A DNA stretch of 64,000 nucleotides from Desulfosporosinus meridiei DSM 13257 (GCF_000231385.2 NC_018515.1:3182501-3246500), one strand, 5' to 3'; counted from the first letter of the stretch, positions 44,805-53,756 are shown. Program-made: numbers and translations. Notes: generated by a model not told the origin, from the letters alone.

Positions 44805-45716
44805 TCATCCCCCAATTTTCACAGTTAGCCCAAAATGCTCCAACTTCTGAGCAATTTCAGACATCCTTTCATCATTGGGAGAATTGAGACCTGACAGGCA
44901 ATACTCCCGTCCAAGTCTCTGATACTTATCTACCCCCGCCTTATGGTAGGGTAAACAATGAATTTCCTTGACACCTTTTAGCCCTGAAACCAATTTCCCG
45001 ATTTGTTGAAGATTATCTTCATCGTCATTGATTCCGGGAATGATTGCGACACGAACAATTACTTGTGGATGATTCTCGCTTAACCAACGCAGATTGTTTA
45101 AAATCAGTTCGTTGGGAACCCCGGTAAAATTCTGATGCTTGCTGCTGTCCATCAGTTTTAAATCGTAAAGAAAGAGATCCACGTAAGGACTAATATCCTT
45201 CATAGTCTCATTTTTTACGAATCCGGCTGTTTCTACTGCTGTATGAATGTCTTGCTTCCGACACTCTTTAAGTATCTCCATCAGAAAGTCAGCTTGCATC
45301 AACGCTTCACCACCGGAAAAGGTCACACCTCCCCCGGATTCATCATAGAAAATTAAATCTTTCTCGATTTCTGTCATAACATCTTGAAGGGACATTGCTT
45401 TGCCAGCGAGTTCCCTTGCCCCAGTGTGACAAACACTGCAACATTCTCCACAGGCCAGACACTTATCTTTGAGATAGTGTAACTGGCCTTCAATATTTTC
45501 AACAGCTTTGTTGAGGCAGATACTTAAGCATTGCCCACAGCCGATACACTTGTCCGGTCGATAGATTAACTCCTGATCAAATCTTTGCCCTTCAGGATTA
45601 TGACACCACTGACACTGAAGGGTACATCCCTTTAAAAAAATTGTGGTTCTGATGCCCGGGCCATCGTGGATGGAGTACTTCATAATATTAAAGATTCTGC
45701 CCTTGTGCAAATTCAT
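44805..45716 (-). CDS. Radical-SAM glycyl-radical enzyme activase
   Basis: A 303-residue activating enzyme that puts the glycyl radical on its partner. The radical-SAM cluster motif is CTLQCQWCHNPEG (Cys at about 31, 35 and 38). A ferredoxin-like insert with two further 4Fe-4S motifs follows (CIGCGQCLSIC and CLACGECCSVC), as in activases of HypD, CutC and HPAD rather than PflA. GGVTFSGGEALMQ near residue 130 binds SAM. It is encoded directly before the dehydratase, so the pair is a self-contained unit. No sigma-54 promoter was found in the 297 bases upstream; that gap holds the terminator below and AT-rich sequence. Confidence 0.94.
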   Translation of the reverse strand: MNLHKGRIFNIMKYSIHDGPGIRTTIFLKGCTLQCQWCHNPEGQRFDQELIYRPDKCIGCGQCLSICLNKAVENIEGQLHYLKDKCLACGECCSVCHTGARELAGKAMSLQDVMTEIEKDLIFYDESGGGVTFSGGEALMQADFLMEILKECRKQDIHTAVETAGFVKNETMKDISPYVDLFLYDLKLMDSSKHQNFTGVPNELILNNLRWLSENHPQVIVRVAIIPGINDDEDNLQQIGKLVSGLKGVKEIHCLPYHKAGVDKYQRLGREYCLSGLNSPNDERMSEIAQKLEHFGLTVKIGG

Positions 45717-45949
45717 ACACTCCTACCTAGAAACTTAATGTTATTGAATTAGACTTGTTTAATATTCTACATCGGCCACTTAGTTCCTCTCAACTAACTC
45801 TACTTTCACCCTTAACGGTTCCTGATTAGAAAGATGGTCTTGGCAAATTCACTCCAAACTGAGACAAGCACAACTGAAACAAATAATTGAACCTCGATCC
45901 TGAAATCTTATCCCTTGATAACCTGACTTAAAAACATCCCTAAAAGCCA

Positions 45950-45987
45950 AGAAGGATCTGTAACTTCAGTCATTTACAGATCCTTCT
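45950..45987. terminator. Terminator between P5C dehydrogenase and activase genes
   Basis: AGAAGGATCTGTAA and TTACAGATCCTTCT-type arms form a stem of about 13 bp after the P5C dehydrogenase stop, separating the two transcripts. Confidence 0.6.
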
Positions 45988-46013
45988 TTCTTATCAATTT
46001 TGATGCTCTTAAT

Positions 46014-47648
46014 TTAATTTTCCTTCATGTAAGGATAGCTAACAACTGTCCGGGGAACAAATGTCTCTTTAATAGTGCGTTGACTCATCCAACGATATAG
46101 ATTTATGGCACTGCCTGCTTTATCATTGGTTCCTGAACCACGACTTCCTCCGAAGGGTTGTTGCCCGACAACTGCACCAGTGGGTTTATCGTTAATATAG
46201 AAATTCCCTGCTGCGTGATCTAAGGCCCTGGACATCTTGATAATAGCAGCTCTGTCCTTGGCAAAGATCGAACCCGTCAAAGCATAGCTGGTTGAGGTGT
46301 CACATAACTCTAAGGTCTCATCTAATTGGTCATTGGGATAGACATATATGGTTAAAACCGGTCCAAAGATTTCTTCTACCATGGTCTTGAATTTTGGGGT
46401 TTTAGCCAAAATAATCGTTGGCTCAACAAAATATCCCACACTGTCATCGCATTTGCCACCTATGATGATTTCTGCATCACTGGATTCTTTGACGTAATCG
46501 AGATACCCTTTTATGTTGTTAAAGGACTTGTGATCGATAACCGCGTTGACTAGATTCGTAAAATCACGGACATCTCCCATTTTCAGCTTGCCTATCTCTT
46601 CTTCAAGACGTTTCTTGACATCACCCCAAAGACTTTCCGGAATGTAGGCCCGGGAGGCAGCAGAACACTTTTGTCCTTGATATTCGAAGGCCCCCAGAAT
46701 GATTGAGCAAGTAAGAGCTTCAACATCTGCTGATTCATGGGCAAAGATAAAGTCTTTACCACCGGTCTCTCCTACTAATCGTGGATAGGTTACATAGTTG
46801 CTGATATTTCCACCGACCTGATTCCAAATCTGATTAAATACATCCGTAGAGCCTGTGAAGTGGAAGCCGGCCATCTTCGGATGATTAACCACTACCTTAC
46901 CAAAATCAACTCCTCGGCAGGGAACAAAGTTGATCACGCCGGCAGGTAACCCTGCTTCAATCAGGATTTGCATGACATAGTAATTGGAGAGTACGGATGT
47001 TGATGAAGGTTTCCATAACACTGTATTCCCCGCCATAGCAGGGCAAGTAGCCAGGTTGCCACCAATGGCTGTAAAGTTAAAGGGCGTGATTGCTGCAACA
47101 AAACCATCCAGAGCCCGATACTCTACTCGGTTCCAAATTCCACTTGAGTTGTTCGGCTGCTGTTTGTAGATCTCTTGAACGTAGTAGGTATTGAAGCGTA
47201 GGAAATCCGCTAATTCACAGATAACATCAATTTCCGCTTGAAAGGCATTTTTGCTTTGTCCTAGCATACAAGAAGCTGACATTTTTGCTCTGTATTTTCC
47301 GGTCAGTAAGTCTGCAGCCTTTAAGAAAATTGTAGCCCTATGTTCCCAGGGCATATTCTCCCATTCTGCTTTGGCTGCTTCAGCTGCTTCAATGGCCATT
47401 AAGAGTTCTTTTTCACCGGCCACATAGTATTCGCCCAGTACTTTTTGATGATCATGCGGGCAAATCATTTTTTCTTTATTCCCCGTACGGATCTCTTTCC
47501 CGCCAATAATTATCGGTACTTCAATCGGGTTGACTAATTGTCTCTCCAGCTCTGCCTTTAAGGCAATTCGTTCCGGGGAACCCGGCAGATATTCTTTGAT
47601 CGGTTCATTCTCCGGAAGTTTAATTTGAAAATAGGCGTTATTCATCAA
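46014..47648 (-). CDS. pruA: 1-Pyrroline-5-carboxylate / glutamate-semialdehyde dehydrogenase
   Basis: A 544-residue ALDH4-type dehydrogenase converting P5C (as glutamate semialdehyde) to glutamate with NAD. Motifs: the N-terminal segment YLPGSPERIALKAEL, AITPFNFTAIGGN near 200, FTGSTDVFNQIW near 260, VGETGGKDFIFAH with the catalytic Glu, and FEYQGQKCSAASRAY with the catalytic Cys. The C-terminal PFGGSRGSGTNDKAG is typical of the family. It follows the FAD dehydrogenase subunit gene by 80 bases and probably continues the same operon. It is the common exit for both proline and hydroxyproline carbon. Confidence 0.94.
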   Translation of the reverse strand: MMNNAYFQIKLPENEPIKEYLPGSPERIALKAELERQLVNPIEVPIIIGGKEIRTGNKEKMICPHDHQKVLGEYYVAGEKELLMAIEAAEAAKAEWENMPWEHRATIFLKAADLLTGKYRAKMSASCMLGQSKNAFQAEIDVICELADFLRFNTYYVQEIYKQQPNNSSGIWNRVEYRALDGFVAAITPFNFTAIGGNLATCPAMAGNTVLWKPSSTSVLSNYYVMQILIEAGLPAGVINFVPCRGVDFGKVVVNHPKMAGFHFTGSTDVFNQIWNQVGGNISNYVTYPRLVGETGGKDFIFAHESADVEALTCSIILGAFEYQGQKCSAASRAYIPESLWGDVKKRLEEEIGKLKMGDVRDFTNLVNAVIDHKSFNNIKGYLDYVKESSDAEIIIGGKCDDSVGYFVEPTIILAKTPKFKTMVEEIFGPVLTIYVYPNDQLDETLELCDTSTSYALTGSIFAKDRAAIIKMSRALDHAAGNFYINDKPTGAVVGQQPFGGSRGSGTNDKAGSAINLYRWMSQRTIKETFVPRTVVSYPYMKEN

Positions 47649-47728
47649 AATTCCCCCTCTTAATTCTTAAGAAACACTACTAACTCTTACCAGTAAAATG
47701 TAATAAAAAGATCTTTCCCCCAACACCC

Positions 47729-48895
47729 TTAGACCACTGCCGATTCAAGCACGAGGTTTCCCCCGCTGAAGCGATTCAGACTAAAACGTTCAATGGGCAT
47801 AAAGCATTCCTGTTCCAGTATCTTCTGGACTAAAAGAACAGCAGTTTGAGGGGCAACCATGAAACCATGTCCACTGAACCCGGCAGCTACCCACATTCCT
47901 TCAGCCCCCGGAACTTTATCTAAAATCGGATTGGCATCAGGGCTCATATCATAGAGACCTGACCACTGACGAACAACTCGCAGGTTCTTCAATAAGGGTA
48001 ATACCGTAGTAGCCTGACGAGCCACATCCTCTAGAAACTCCCAGCTGGAATTTATATTAAAGTCTTTAGGTTCATTGGGATCTCCTACTCCCATAATAAA
48101 ACTGCCGTGAGGAGTTTGTTGACAGTATAGACGATAGTGAAGCGAAATGACCATCGGCCCTTGACAAGGCTCTACAGGTTCTGTGACCAGTGCCTGATGC
48201 CGCTGGGGATAAAGGGGTAAATCAAAATCAACCATTTTGCAGATAGTCCCCGCTGCATAACCACAGGCATTAATCACCAAAGAAGTATTAATATCTCCTC
48301 TAGTAGTCTGCACAGAAGTCACTTTTCCCTTGTCCCGAGTAATCCCGGTGACGGTTGTATAAGTCTCAAATTTTACTCCCAGCCGTTTGGCAGCTTTATA
48401 ATAAGCATCTACAACATGAAAAGGGTTCGCATGACCATCTGATTGGCAGAAGGTAGCCCCGATTAAGCCCTTAAGGTTTAAATGGGGGACGATTTCCAGA
48501 GCTTCTTGAGGAGTTATCATTTTGGTGGGAATTCCCAGACTATGTTGTACAGCCACATTTTTTTTGTATTGATTCCATTCCTCTGAGGTATAGGAGACCA
48601 TTAAGTAGCCGCCTTGCTTGAATTCAATGTCTTTGTCATATTCCAGCTCTTCATTCATACCCTCAAATCGTTTTACACTATCTCGGGCTAAAATAGCATT
48701 GGTTTCTGTCCCCCATTGTTGACGAACACCAGCACCGCAACGTCCCGTTGCTCCGGAGGAAAGGTAGTTCTTTTCAATCACGACAACGTCCTTTACTCCA
48801 CGGATAGCCAATTCGTAGGCCACGGAGCAGCCAATAATCCCGCCCCCAATAATCACCACGTTAGCACTTTTTTGCAATTTATTCACCCCTCGCAA
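47729..48895 (-). CDS. FAD-dependent amine oxidoreductase, proline dehydrogenase beta-like subunit
   Basis: A 388-residue DAO-family flavoprotein. The FAD motif is VIIGGGIIGCSVAYELA near residue 15; SSGATGRCGAGVRQQWGTE and the C-terminal VAAGFSGHGFMVAPQTAVLL complete the fold. Relatives are the beta subunits of sarcosine oxidase, LhpB-type hydroxyproline dehydrogenase and Thermococcales L-proline dehydrogenase 1. It is the last of five overlapping genes (17-base overlap with the 2Fe-2S gene). With P5C dehydrogenase next, L-proline is the most likely substrate; D-hydroxyproline is an alternative. Confidence 0.87.
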   Translation of the reverse strand: MRGVNKLQKSANVVIIGGGIIGCSVAYELAIRGVKDVVVIEKNYLSSGATGRCGAGVRQQWGTETNAILARDSVKRFEGMNEELEYDKDIEFKQGGYLMVSYTSEEWNQYKKNVAVQHSLGIPTKMITPQEALEIVPHLNLKGLIGATFCQSDGHANPFHVVDAYYKAAKRLGVKFETYTTVTGITRDKGKVTSVQTTRGDINTSLVINACGYAAGTICKMVDFDLPLYPQRHQALVTEPVEPCQGPMVISLHYRLYCQQTPHGSFIMGVGDPNEPKDFNINSSWEFLEDVARQATTVLPLLKNLRVVRQWSGLYDMSPDANPILDKVPGAEGMWVAAGFSGHGFMVAPQTAVLLVQKILEQECFMPIERFSLNRFSGGNLVLESAVV

Positions 48896-49148
48896 AGGTT
48901 CCTAGTTTCACCGGTTTCACAGTAGGCCGAAAGGTAGGCATTAAAACTTCCCCCACGGGCACTTTGTAATATTTCGCCAATTCCTGAGCAATCAGCATTC
49001 GACAAGTACGTCCCTGGCAAGGGCCCATACCTGCGCGAATTACGCGTTTAATTTCATCAATCGTACGGTAACCTTGCTCTACTAAGGTTTTTATTTCATC
49101 AAGGGTGATATCTTCACATCGGCAGACAATCGTCTCTTTAGATTGCAT
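48879..49148 (-). CDS. BFD-like 2Fe-2S subunit of the dehydrogenase
   Basis: An 89-residue protein with four cysteines in the bacterioferritin-associated ferredoxin pattern: VCRCEDIT near residue 9, and MGPCQGRTC near 43. This binds one 2Fe-2S cluster. In dye-linked proline dehydrogenases a similar small subunit (pdhX) sits between the ferredoxin and beta subunit genes, exactly as here. It overlaps both neighbours (11 and 17 bases), so it is made in step with them. Its job is presumably electron transfer between flavins. Confidence 0.87.
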   Translation of the reverse strand: MQSKETIVCRCEDITLDEIKTLVEQGYRTIDEIKRVIRAGMGPCQGRTCRMLIAQELAKYYKVPVGEVLMPTFRPTVKPVKLGTFARGE

Positions 49149-49641
49149 GTCTTAACCCTCCTAAACGAATACTGCGCACATCCATGGCCAGATCTTGAGG
49201 TACAACTAGCCACAGAGTGTAGGTTTTGTTTTTTTGACCACCTGATTGAACTTTAATTATTTCAAAGACACCAAGTTCCTCACCGGAACGGTTTAACCCG
49301 GTAACTTTATCGCCAACCTGGGGCACCGGCAAGTATTCATAAGGAATTCTGACAACGGCCTCTGTATCACTATAAGAGCCATCCACAATAAAAATAGCTA
49401 ACCCCGGGCAACGACTTAAGCAGACACCGCAGCCGTTACATTTGTCAAAATCAAGTTTTGGCAGGTTATTGATATCCTCCATGGGCTGAATGGCACCTTG
49501 TTTGCAAGCCTCTGTACAAGGGTTACAGGGAATCTCTTGGAAGCATTCAATGACGGCTACGGGACCTTTTTTCAGCCTGTCTGGGGAAGGGGAAACCTTT
49601 TTGACATCTTCTGCAGTTGGAATTCCGGTCTTATTTAACAT
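49138..49641 (-). CDS. 4Fe-4S ferredoxin-like subunit of the dehydrogenase
   Basis: A 167-residue protein. The N-terminal half has a ferredoxin fold with IPCNPCTEACKQGAI (incomplete first cluster motif, with another Cys five residues before it) and KCNGCGVCLSRCPGL (complete second motif). The C-terminal half (about residues 90-167) is a small beta-rich domain (PQVGDKVTGLNRSGEELGVF) found only in this subunit type. It lies second after the alpha gene, like pdhF in archaeal proline dehydrogenase clusters. It probably carries electrons to an acceptor outside the complex. Confidence 0.83.
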   Translation of the reverse strand: MLNKTGIPTAEDVKKVSPSPDRLKKGPVAVIECFQEIPCNPCTEACKQGAIQPMEDINNLPKLDFDKCNGCGVCLSRCPGLAIFIVDGSYSDTEAVVRIPYEYLPVPQVGDKVTGLNRSGEELGVFEIIKVQSGGQKNKTYTLWLVVPQDLAMDVRSIRLGGLRHAI

Positions 49642-50729
49642 ATTGCTTCCCCCTTGTCCATCAGTTTCATAATCCCTGTCATTGTCTTATGTCCTGCCGG
49701 GCCGGAACGAAGTTCATTCAACTCGGCAAGAGCTTCTTCTTGAAGCTTTGGCGCCGCATCATTACCATATCCTAAACTATAGGCAGCACTGACGCCGGCT
49801 AAGCGACCTTCTACCATAGCCGAACTTGCTTCCTCTACTCCGCTTACATCCCCGGCAACATAAAGCCCTGGTCGAGTGGTTTCTAAGTATTCATTCCTAA
49901 TAGGCACATGTCCGGAAAGCTCCGGCACATATTTCATTCGGCAATCCGCTTGAAAGCATAGCTCAGTTAAGGGGCTCAACCCAACAGCTAAACAGATTAC
50001 ATCTACTTTAAGGTCTTGTTCAGTTCCTTGTATGGGTTGCCAGTTCTCGTCAAGCTTACAGATGACAGCACCTTCAACGCTTTCTTGGCCATAAGCTTCA
50101 GTGATTGTGTGGGAAGTCAAAATGGGCACCCCGGCCCGGCGAATCTTAGAAGCATGAACCAGATATCCACCTATAGTAGGAGCAGCTTCAATAATAGCAG
50201 CGATCTCAACTCCAGCTTGCATTAACTGGTAAGAGACAATCAGGCCAATATTGCCGGCACCAATCATCAGTACCCGTTGACCGGGAACAATACCATGCAC
50301 ATTCATCAGGGTTTGTACCGCGCCCGCTCCATAAATACCTGGGAGATCATTATTAGGGAAAGCAATCATCTTTTCAGATGCCCCGGTAGCAACAATTATT
50401 TTCTTAGGTTTGATCTTTACGTGCTCATCCTGAGATTCTGCAGTTACTACACCATCTTCATAGATTCCAAGAGCCGTAGTGTTAGTCCAGACTTCGACCC
50501 TGGAACTAGTCTTACATTGTTCAATAAGTAAACTCCCGATCTGGAAACCCCGATCACCGGCATATTGCTTCTTTGATCCGAAGAATTTATGAGTCTGCTT
50601 TACCAGTTGACCACCGGGCAAATCATCTCGTTCCAGGACAAGGACACTGGCACCTAGATTTGCAGCGGCTGAGGCTGCACTTAGACCTGCCGGCCCACCG
50701 CCAATAATAAGAACCTCAATCTCTTTCAC
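49635..50729 (-). CDS. NAD(P)/FAD oxidoreductase subunit (alpha-like)
   Basis: A 364-residue two-dinucleotide-binding flavoprotein. The first Rossmann motif is VLIIGGGPAGLSAASAAANL, with DLPGGQLVKQTHKFFGSKK after it. The second nucleotide motif is VLMIGAGNIGLIVSYQL near residue 150, and the FAD-closing LYVAGDVSGVEEAS lies near 285. Related proteins are SoxA/HcnB/PdhA alpha subunits. In those the N-terminal 2Fe-2S domain is fused; here it is the separate 101-residue gene just upstream, with a 4-base overlap. The likely role is oxidation of reduced flavin or Fe-S centres with NAD+. Confidence 0.88.
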   Translation of the reverse strand: MKEIEVLIIGGGPAGLSAASAAANLGASVLVLERDDLPGGQLVKQTHKFFGSKKQYAGDRGFQIGSLLIEQCKTSSRVEVWTNTTALGIYEDGVVTAESQDEHVKIKPKKIIVATGASEKMIAFPNNDLPGIYGAGAVQTLMNVHGIVPGQRVLMIGAGNIGLIVSYQLMQAGVEIAAIIEAAPTIGGYLVHASKIRRAGVPILTSHTITEAYGQESVEGAVICKLDENWQPIQGTEQDLKVDVICLAVGLSPLTELCFQADCRMKYVPELSGHVPIRNEYLETTRPGLYVAGDVSGVEEASSAMVEGRLAGVSAAYSLGYGNDAAPKLQEEALAELNELRSGPAGHKTMTGIMKLMDKGEAIC

Positions 50730-51031
50730 TTTAGGCTCCCCTTTCCTTGTTGAGTTTCTACCCTCATGCCTGCCATCAACTTTTCAACACAGATTCTGAC
50801 ATTCGGTTCCCCATCGACAACCATAAGACATGAAGAACAATTTCCGATAGCACAGAAGAGACCACGGGGCCTGTGCATGGTATGACTGTGGCCCAAAACT
50901 TTAACTCCTGCTGCGTGAAGTGCAGCAGCAATAGTTTCACCCTCAAAGCCCTTAAGTTCCTGCCCATTGTAGAAGAAAGAGATTTCTTCTCCGCGCCGGA
51001 ATTCTAAAATTGGATGCTCTGTGATGCGCAT
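50726..51031 (-). CDS. 2Fe-2S subunit (SoxA N-terminal-like)
   Basis: A 101-residue protein equal to the N-terminal domain of sarcosine oxidase/proline dehydrogenase alpha chains. The FYNGQELKGFEGETIAAALH segment precedes the cluster region GLFCAIGNCSSCLMVVDGEP with Cys at about 58, 63 and 66, and a fourth in RICVEKL near 81. It is the first gene of a five-gene overlapping operon. A -24/-12 promoter lies 61-76 bases upstream. The ribosome site is GGGGGAG before ATG 51031. Confidence 0.87.
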   Translation of the reverse strand: MRITEHPILEFRRGEEISFFYNGQELKGFEGETIAAALHAAGVKVLGHSHTMHRPRGLFCAIGNCSSCLMVVDGEPNVRICVEKLMAGMRVETQQGKGSLK

Positions 51032-51091
51032 TAAAACTCACTCCCCCAGTAAATAAATCGTTGCAAAGAATTTTTTCCTGTCATAACAATA

Positions 51092-51107
51092 TGCAATTCC
51101 CATGCCA
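51092..51107 (-). promoter_or_regulatory. Sigma-54 promoter of the proline-dehydrogenase-like operon
   Basis: The minus strand reads TGGCATGGGAATTGCA. The -24 GG and -12 GC are ten bases apart, matching TGGCAC-N5-TTGCA at all but one position. The nearby TTGCCTAAATAGCAA (about 51154-51168) is an imperfect palindrome that could bind the activator. Confidence 0.82.
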
Positions 51108-51182
51108 TAGATTTGATTAATTAAGGGCAAGTGACAAGTATACAGTTCGAGCAACTTTTTGCTATTTAGGCAATAACAAATA

Positions 51183-51244
51183 GAGTTCCTCTTTCCAATC
51201 CCTTAGGCTTCATAATGAAACCTGAAGATCAGAAAAAGGAACTC
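51183..51244 (-). terminator. Long hairpin at the end of the liv operon
   Basis: GAGTTCCT and AGGAACTC close an outer stem, with AGG-TTTCAT/ATGAAGCCT inside. It lies just past the livF stop and upstream of the sigma-54 promoter, so it insulates the two operons. Confidence 0.5.
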
Positions 51245-51268
51245 CAGTAAGCCAATATTCTTGCTCAG

Positions 51269-51976
51269 CTATTCTCCAAGATACGCTTTACGAATATCCT
51301 CATTTTCGGCCAGATCTCGGGCTAGACCTTCCAGGACTATTTCCCCTGTCTCTAATACATAGGCCCGATTGGAGATCTCTAGAGCTAAGTGAGCATTCTG
51401 CTCTACTAAGAGAATTGTTGTTCCTGCCACATTGATATCTTCAATAATATGAAAAATCTCTTCTACCAGCATTGGTGCCAGTCCCATACTTGGTTCATCA
51501 AGTAAGAGTAAGTCCGGCCGAGCCATTAAGGCTCTTCCCATGGCCAACATTTGTTGTTCTCCCCCGGATAAGGTGCCGGCTAGCTGCTTGATTCTCTCCT
51601 TTAACCTAGGAAAATGATGGTATACTCTGTCAAAATCTCCTTGGTCAGGCTTACCCTTCCGAATATGAGCACCCATCAGGAGGTTCTCATAGACAGACAT
51701 ATCAGGGAATACACGGCGTCCTTCCGGTACATGAGACAGCCCCATCTCTACAATCTTATGAGGGAGAGCTCCTTGAATCTGCACATCCTTAAAGGTTATC
51801 TTACTATCTTTATTAGCTGGTTTTTCAAGTCCCGAGATTGTCCGCAGGGTTGTACTCTTCCCAGCTCCATTTGCACCAATCAAGGCAACGATCTCGCCAC
51901 TTTTTACTTCCAAGGAAATGTTATGCAACGCTTTAATTGAGCCATAGCTTACGCTGATATTTTCTAACTTCAACAT
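51269..51976 (-). CDS. livF: Branched-chain-type amino acid ABC transporter ATPase LivF
   Basis: A 235-residue ATPase. Walker A is [17 protein letters not shown] near residue 34, the signature is LSGGEQQMLAMGRALMARP, Walker B is LLLLDEPSMGLAP, and the switch region is ILLVEQNAHLALEISNRAYV. The VEQN ending is characteristic of LivF. It is the last gene of the operon livJ, livH, livM, livG and livF. Liv-type importers carry many amino acids; inside this island proline or hydroxyproline is a plausible substrate, but the sequence does not prove it. Confidence 0.93.
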   Translation of the reverse strand: MLKLENISVSYGSIKALHNISLEVKSGEIVALIGANGAGKSTTLRTISGLEKPANKDSKITFKDVQIQGALPHKIVEMGLSHVPEGRRVFPDMSVYENLLMGAHIRKGKPDQGDFDRVYHHFPRLKERIKQLAGTLSGGEQQMLAMGRALMARPDLLLLDEPSMGLAPMLVEEIFHIIEDINVAGTTILLVEQNAHLALEISNRAYVLETGEIVLEGLARDLAENEDIRKAYLGE

Positions 51977-51990
51977 CTTGGTTACCCTCC

Positions 51991-52773
51991 CTAGCGCCGA
52001 ATTCTGCTTTTAAATTCACCGGAGCCCAAGTAAGCTTCGATAACAGCTTTGTTGCTTCGAACTTCAAGAGGCGTACCCTTAGCAATCAATTTACCGTAGT
52101 CCAGCACGGCAATTCTCTCTGAAATACCCATGACCAGCTTCATATCATGCTCAACCAGAAATATTGTGATTCCCGTATCCCGGATTCTACGAATCATTTC
52201 CATTAATACGACTTTTTCTTGAGGGTTCATACCGGCTGCAGGCTCATCTAAGAGGAGAATCTTCGGTTTAGAAACTAAGGCTCTGGCAATCTCTAATCTC
52301 CTTTGCTCCCCATAAGAGAGATTTTTAGCCATGTCCTCTCTCTTTGCCGCCAAATCCAGGAATTCCAAGGCTTTAATCGCATTTTCTTCCATTTCAGCTT
52401 CTTCCCGTTTCATACTTGGCAGCCTAGTAAAGGCATGAAATAAACCGGCCTTCCCTCGGCAGTGAGCACCTATCTTAACATTATCCAAGACAGATAGTTC
52501 AGGAAATAGCCGTATTGTTTGAAAGGTCCTGGTAATTCCCATATCGGCAATCTTATGGGTAGGAATTCCAGTTAGAGCTTTGCCATCAAGGGAAATCTTC
52601 CCTTCTGTAGGCTGATATATACTGGTAATCAGGTTAAATACCGTACTTTTTCCTGCTCCATTAGGACCAATTAAAGCCAGTATTTCACCCTGCTTTACTT
52701 CGAGGTTTACAGTATCAACTGCAGTCAGACCTCCAAAGCGGATGGTCACGTTGTCCAAAGTTAATAAGCTCAC
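51991..52773 (-). CDS. livG: Branched-chain-type amino acid ABC transporter ATPase LivG
   Basis: A 260-residue ATPase. Walker A is GPNGAGKSTVFNLITSI near residue 36, ITRTFQTIRLFPELSVLDNV is the LivG Q-loop region, the signature is LSYGEQRRLEIARALVSKP, and Walker B is LLLDEPAAGMNPQE. The LSYG variant of the signature is normal for LivG. Switch: IFLVEHDMKLVMGISERI. It is separated from livM by two bases and from livF by fourteen. Confidence 0.93.
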   Translation of the reverse strand: MSLLTLDNVTIRFGGLTAVDTVNLEVKQGEILALIGPNGAGKSTVFNLITSIYQPTEGKISLDGKALTGIPTHKIADMGITRTFQTIRLFPELSVLDNVKIGAHCRGKAGLFHAFTRLPSMKREEAEMEENAIKALEFLDLAAKREDMAKNLSYGEQRRLEIARALVSKPKILLLDEPAAGMNPQEKVVLMEMIRRIRDTGITIFLVEHDMKLVMGISERIAVLDYGKLIAKGTPLEVRSNKAVIEAYLGSGEFKSRIRR

Positions 52774-52775
52774 CC

Positions 52776-53750
52776 TTATTCCTCCCGTCCGGCCTGTTTT
52801 TTCTTAGTCAACATAAATGCACGACGAACGGCCTGCCTTAGGTTTACTCCGCCCAATAAACCATAAGGACGGAAGATCATGATAATGACCAACAATACTC
52901 CGTAAACCATCATTCTGTAATTGGCCAGAGGCCTTAAGATTTCAGGTGCCGCTGTAAGGACGATAGCACCAATAATTGTTCCGGGGATACTTCCCAAACC
53001 ACCTAGAACAACAATACTAAGAATATCAACTGACTTCATAAAGCCAAAATCCGTAGGTTGAATAAAGGTAGTTGTGTGGGCAAACAAAGCGCCCCCCACC
53101 CCTGCGCAAAAAGCTCCAATGGCAAAGGCCTGAATTTTATACAAGGTAGTATTGATACCTACAGCCGATGAAGCAATCTCATCTTCCCGAATGGCTAACA
53201 TAGCCCGGCCATTACGAGAGTTTTCCAGCCAGACCATGAGTACTAGAGTAATTACAGCAATCGTCATAACGATGGGAAAGGTTGTTGATCCCTGAATTCC
53301 CAGAAAGCCAATTGCCCCATTGGTAATCTTCATATTAGTAAACTGAACACGAACTATTTCTGCAAAGCCAAGCGTAGCTATAGCCAGATAATCCCCTGTT
53401 AAGCGCAAAGTGGGAAAGCCAATAACGATACCAAAGAGGCAAGCCACCAGTCCGCCGATTAATACTCCGCCTAGAAAGGGAACGTGATAATTTACAGTAG
53501 CAATTGCTGAAGCATAAGCTCCGATACTCATAAAGGCAGCATGACCGAGGGATAACTGACCCGTTACTCCGGTGATAAGATTTAGACCCAGGGCCATGAT
53601 TAAATTGATACCAATAAATAAACCAATCATTAATAAATAGGGTGGCAGAACATTTCCAATAGCATCTGTAATAAAAGCAGTTAAGCCGAGCACACAAAGG
53701 AACAGCAAAAATTGTATTAACCAATTATCCAATAATTTTTTCATTGCCAT
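52776..53750 (-). CDS. livM: Branched-chain-type amino acid ABC transporter permease LivM
   Basis: A 324-residue permease with about nine membrane helices. The LivM signature region is LNLITGVTGQLSLGHAAFMS near residue 55, followed by GAYASAIATVN. The EAA-like loop is RAMLAIREDEIASSAVGINT near 182, and LGGLGSIPGTIIGAIVL near 260 is shared by the family. Six bases separate it from livH. It forms the channel with LivH. Confidence 0.92.
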   Translation of the reverse strand: MAMKKLLDNWLIQFLLFLCVLGLTAFITDAIGNVLPPYLLMIGLFIGINLIMALGLNLITGVTGQLSLGHAAFMSIGAYASAIATVNYHVPFLGGVLIGGLVACLFGIVIGFPTLRLTGDYLAIATLGFAEIVRVQFTNMKITNGAIGFLGIQGSTTFPIVMTIAVITLVLMVWLENSRNGRAMLAIREDEIASSAVGINTTLYKIQAFAIGAFCAGVGGALFAHTTTFIQPTDFGFMKSVDILSIVVLGGLGSIPGTIIGAIVLTAAPEILRPLANYRMMVYGVLLVIIMIFRPYGLLGGVNLRQAVRRAFMLTKKKQAGREE

Positions 53751-53756
53751 CCCCTC

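Noticed and set aside
45717-46013. A sigma-54 promoter before the activase (TTTGGAGTGAATTTGCCA on the minus strand)
   Set aside because: The distance between GG and GC is nine bases instead of ten, and the -24 element is poor.
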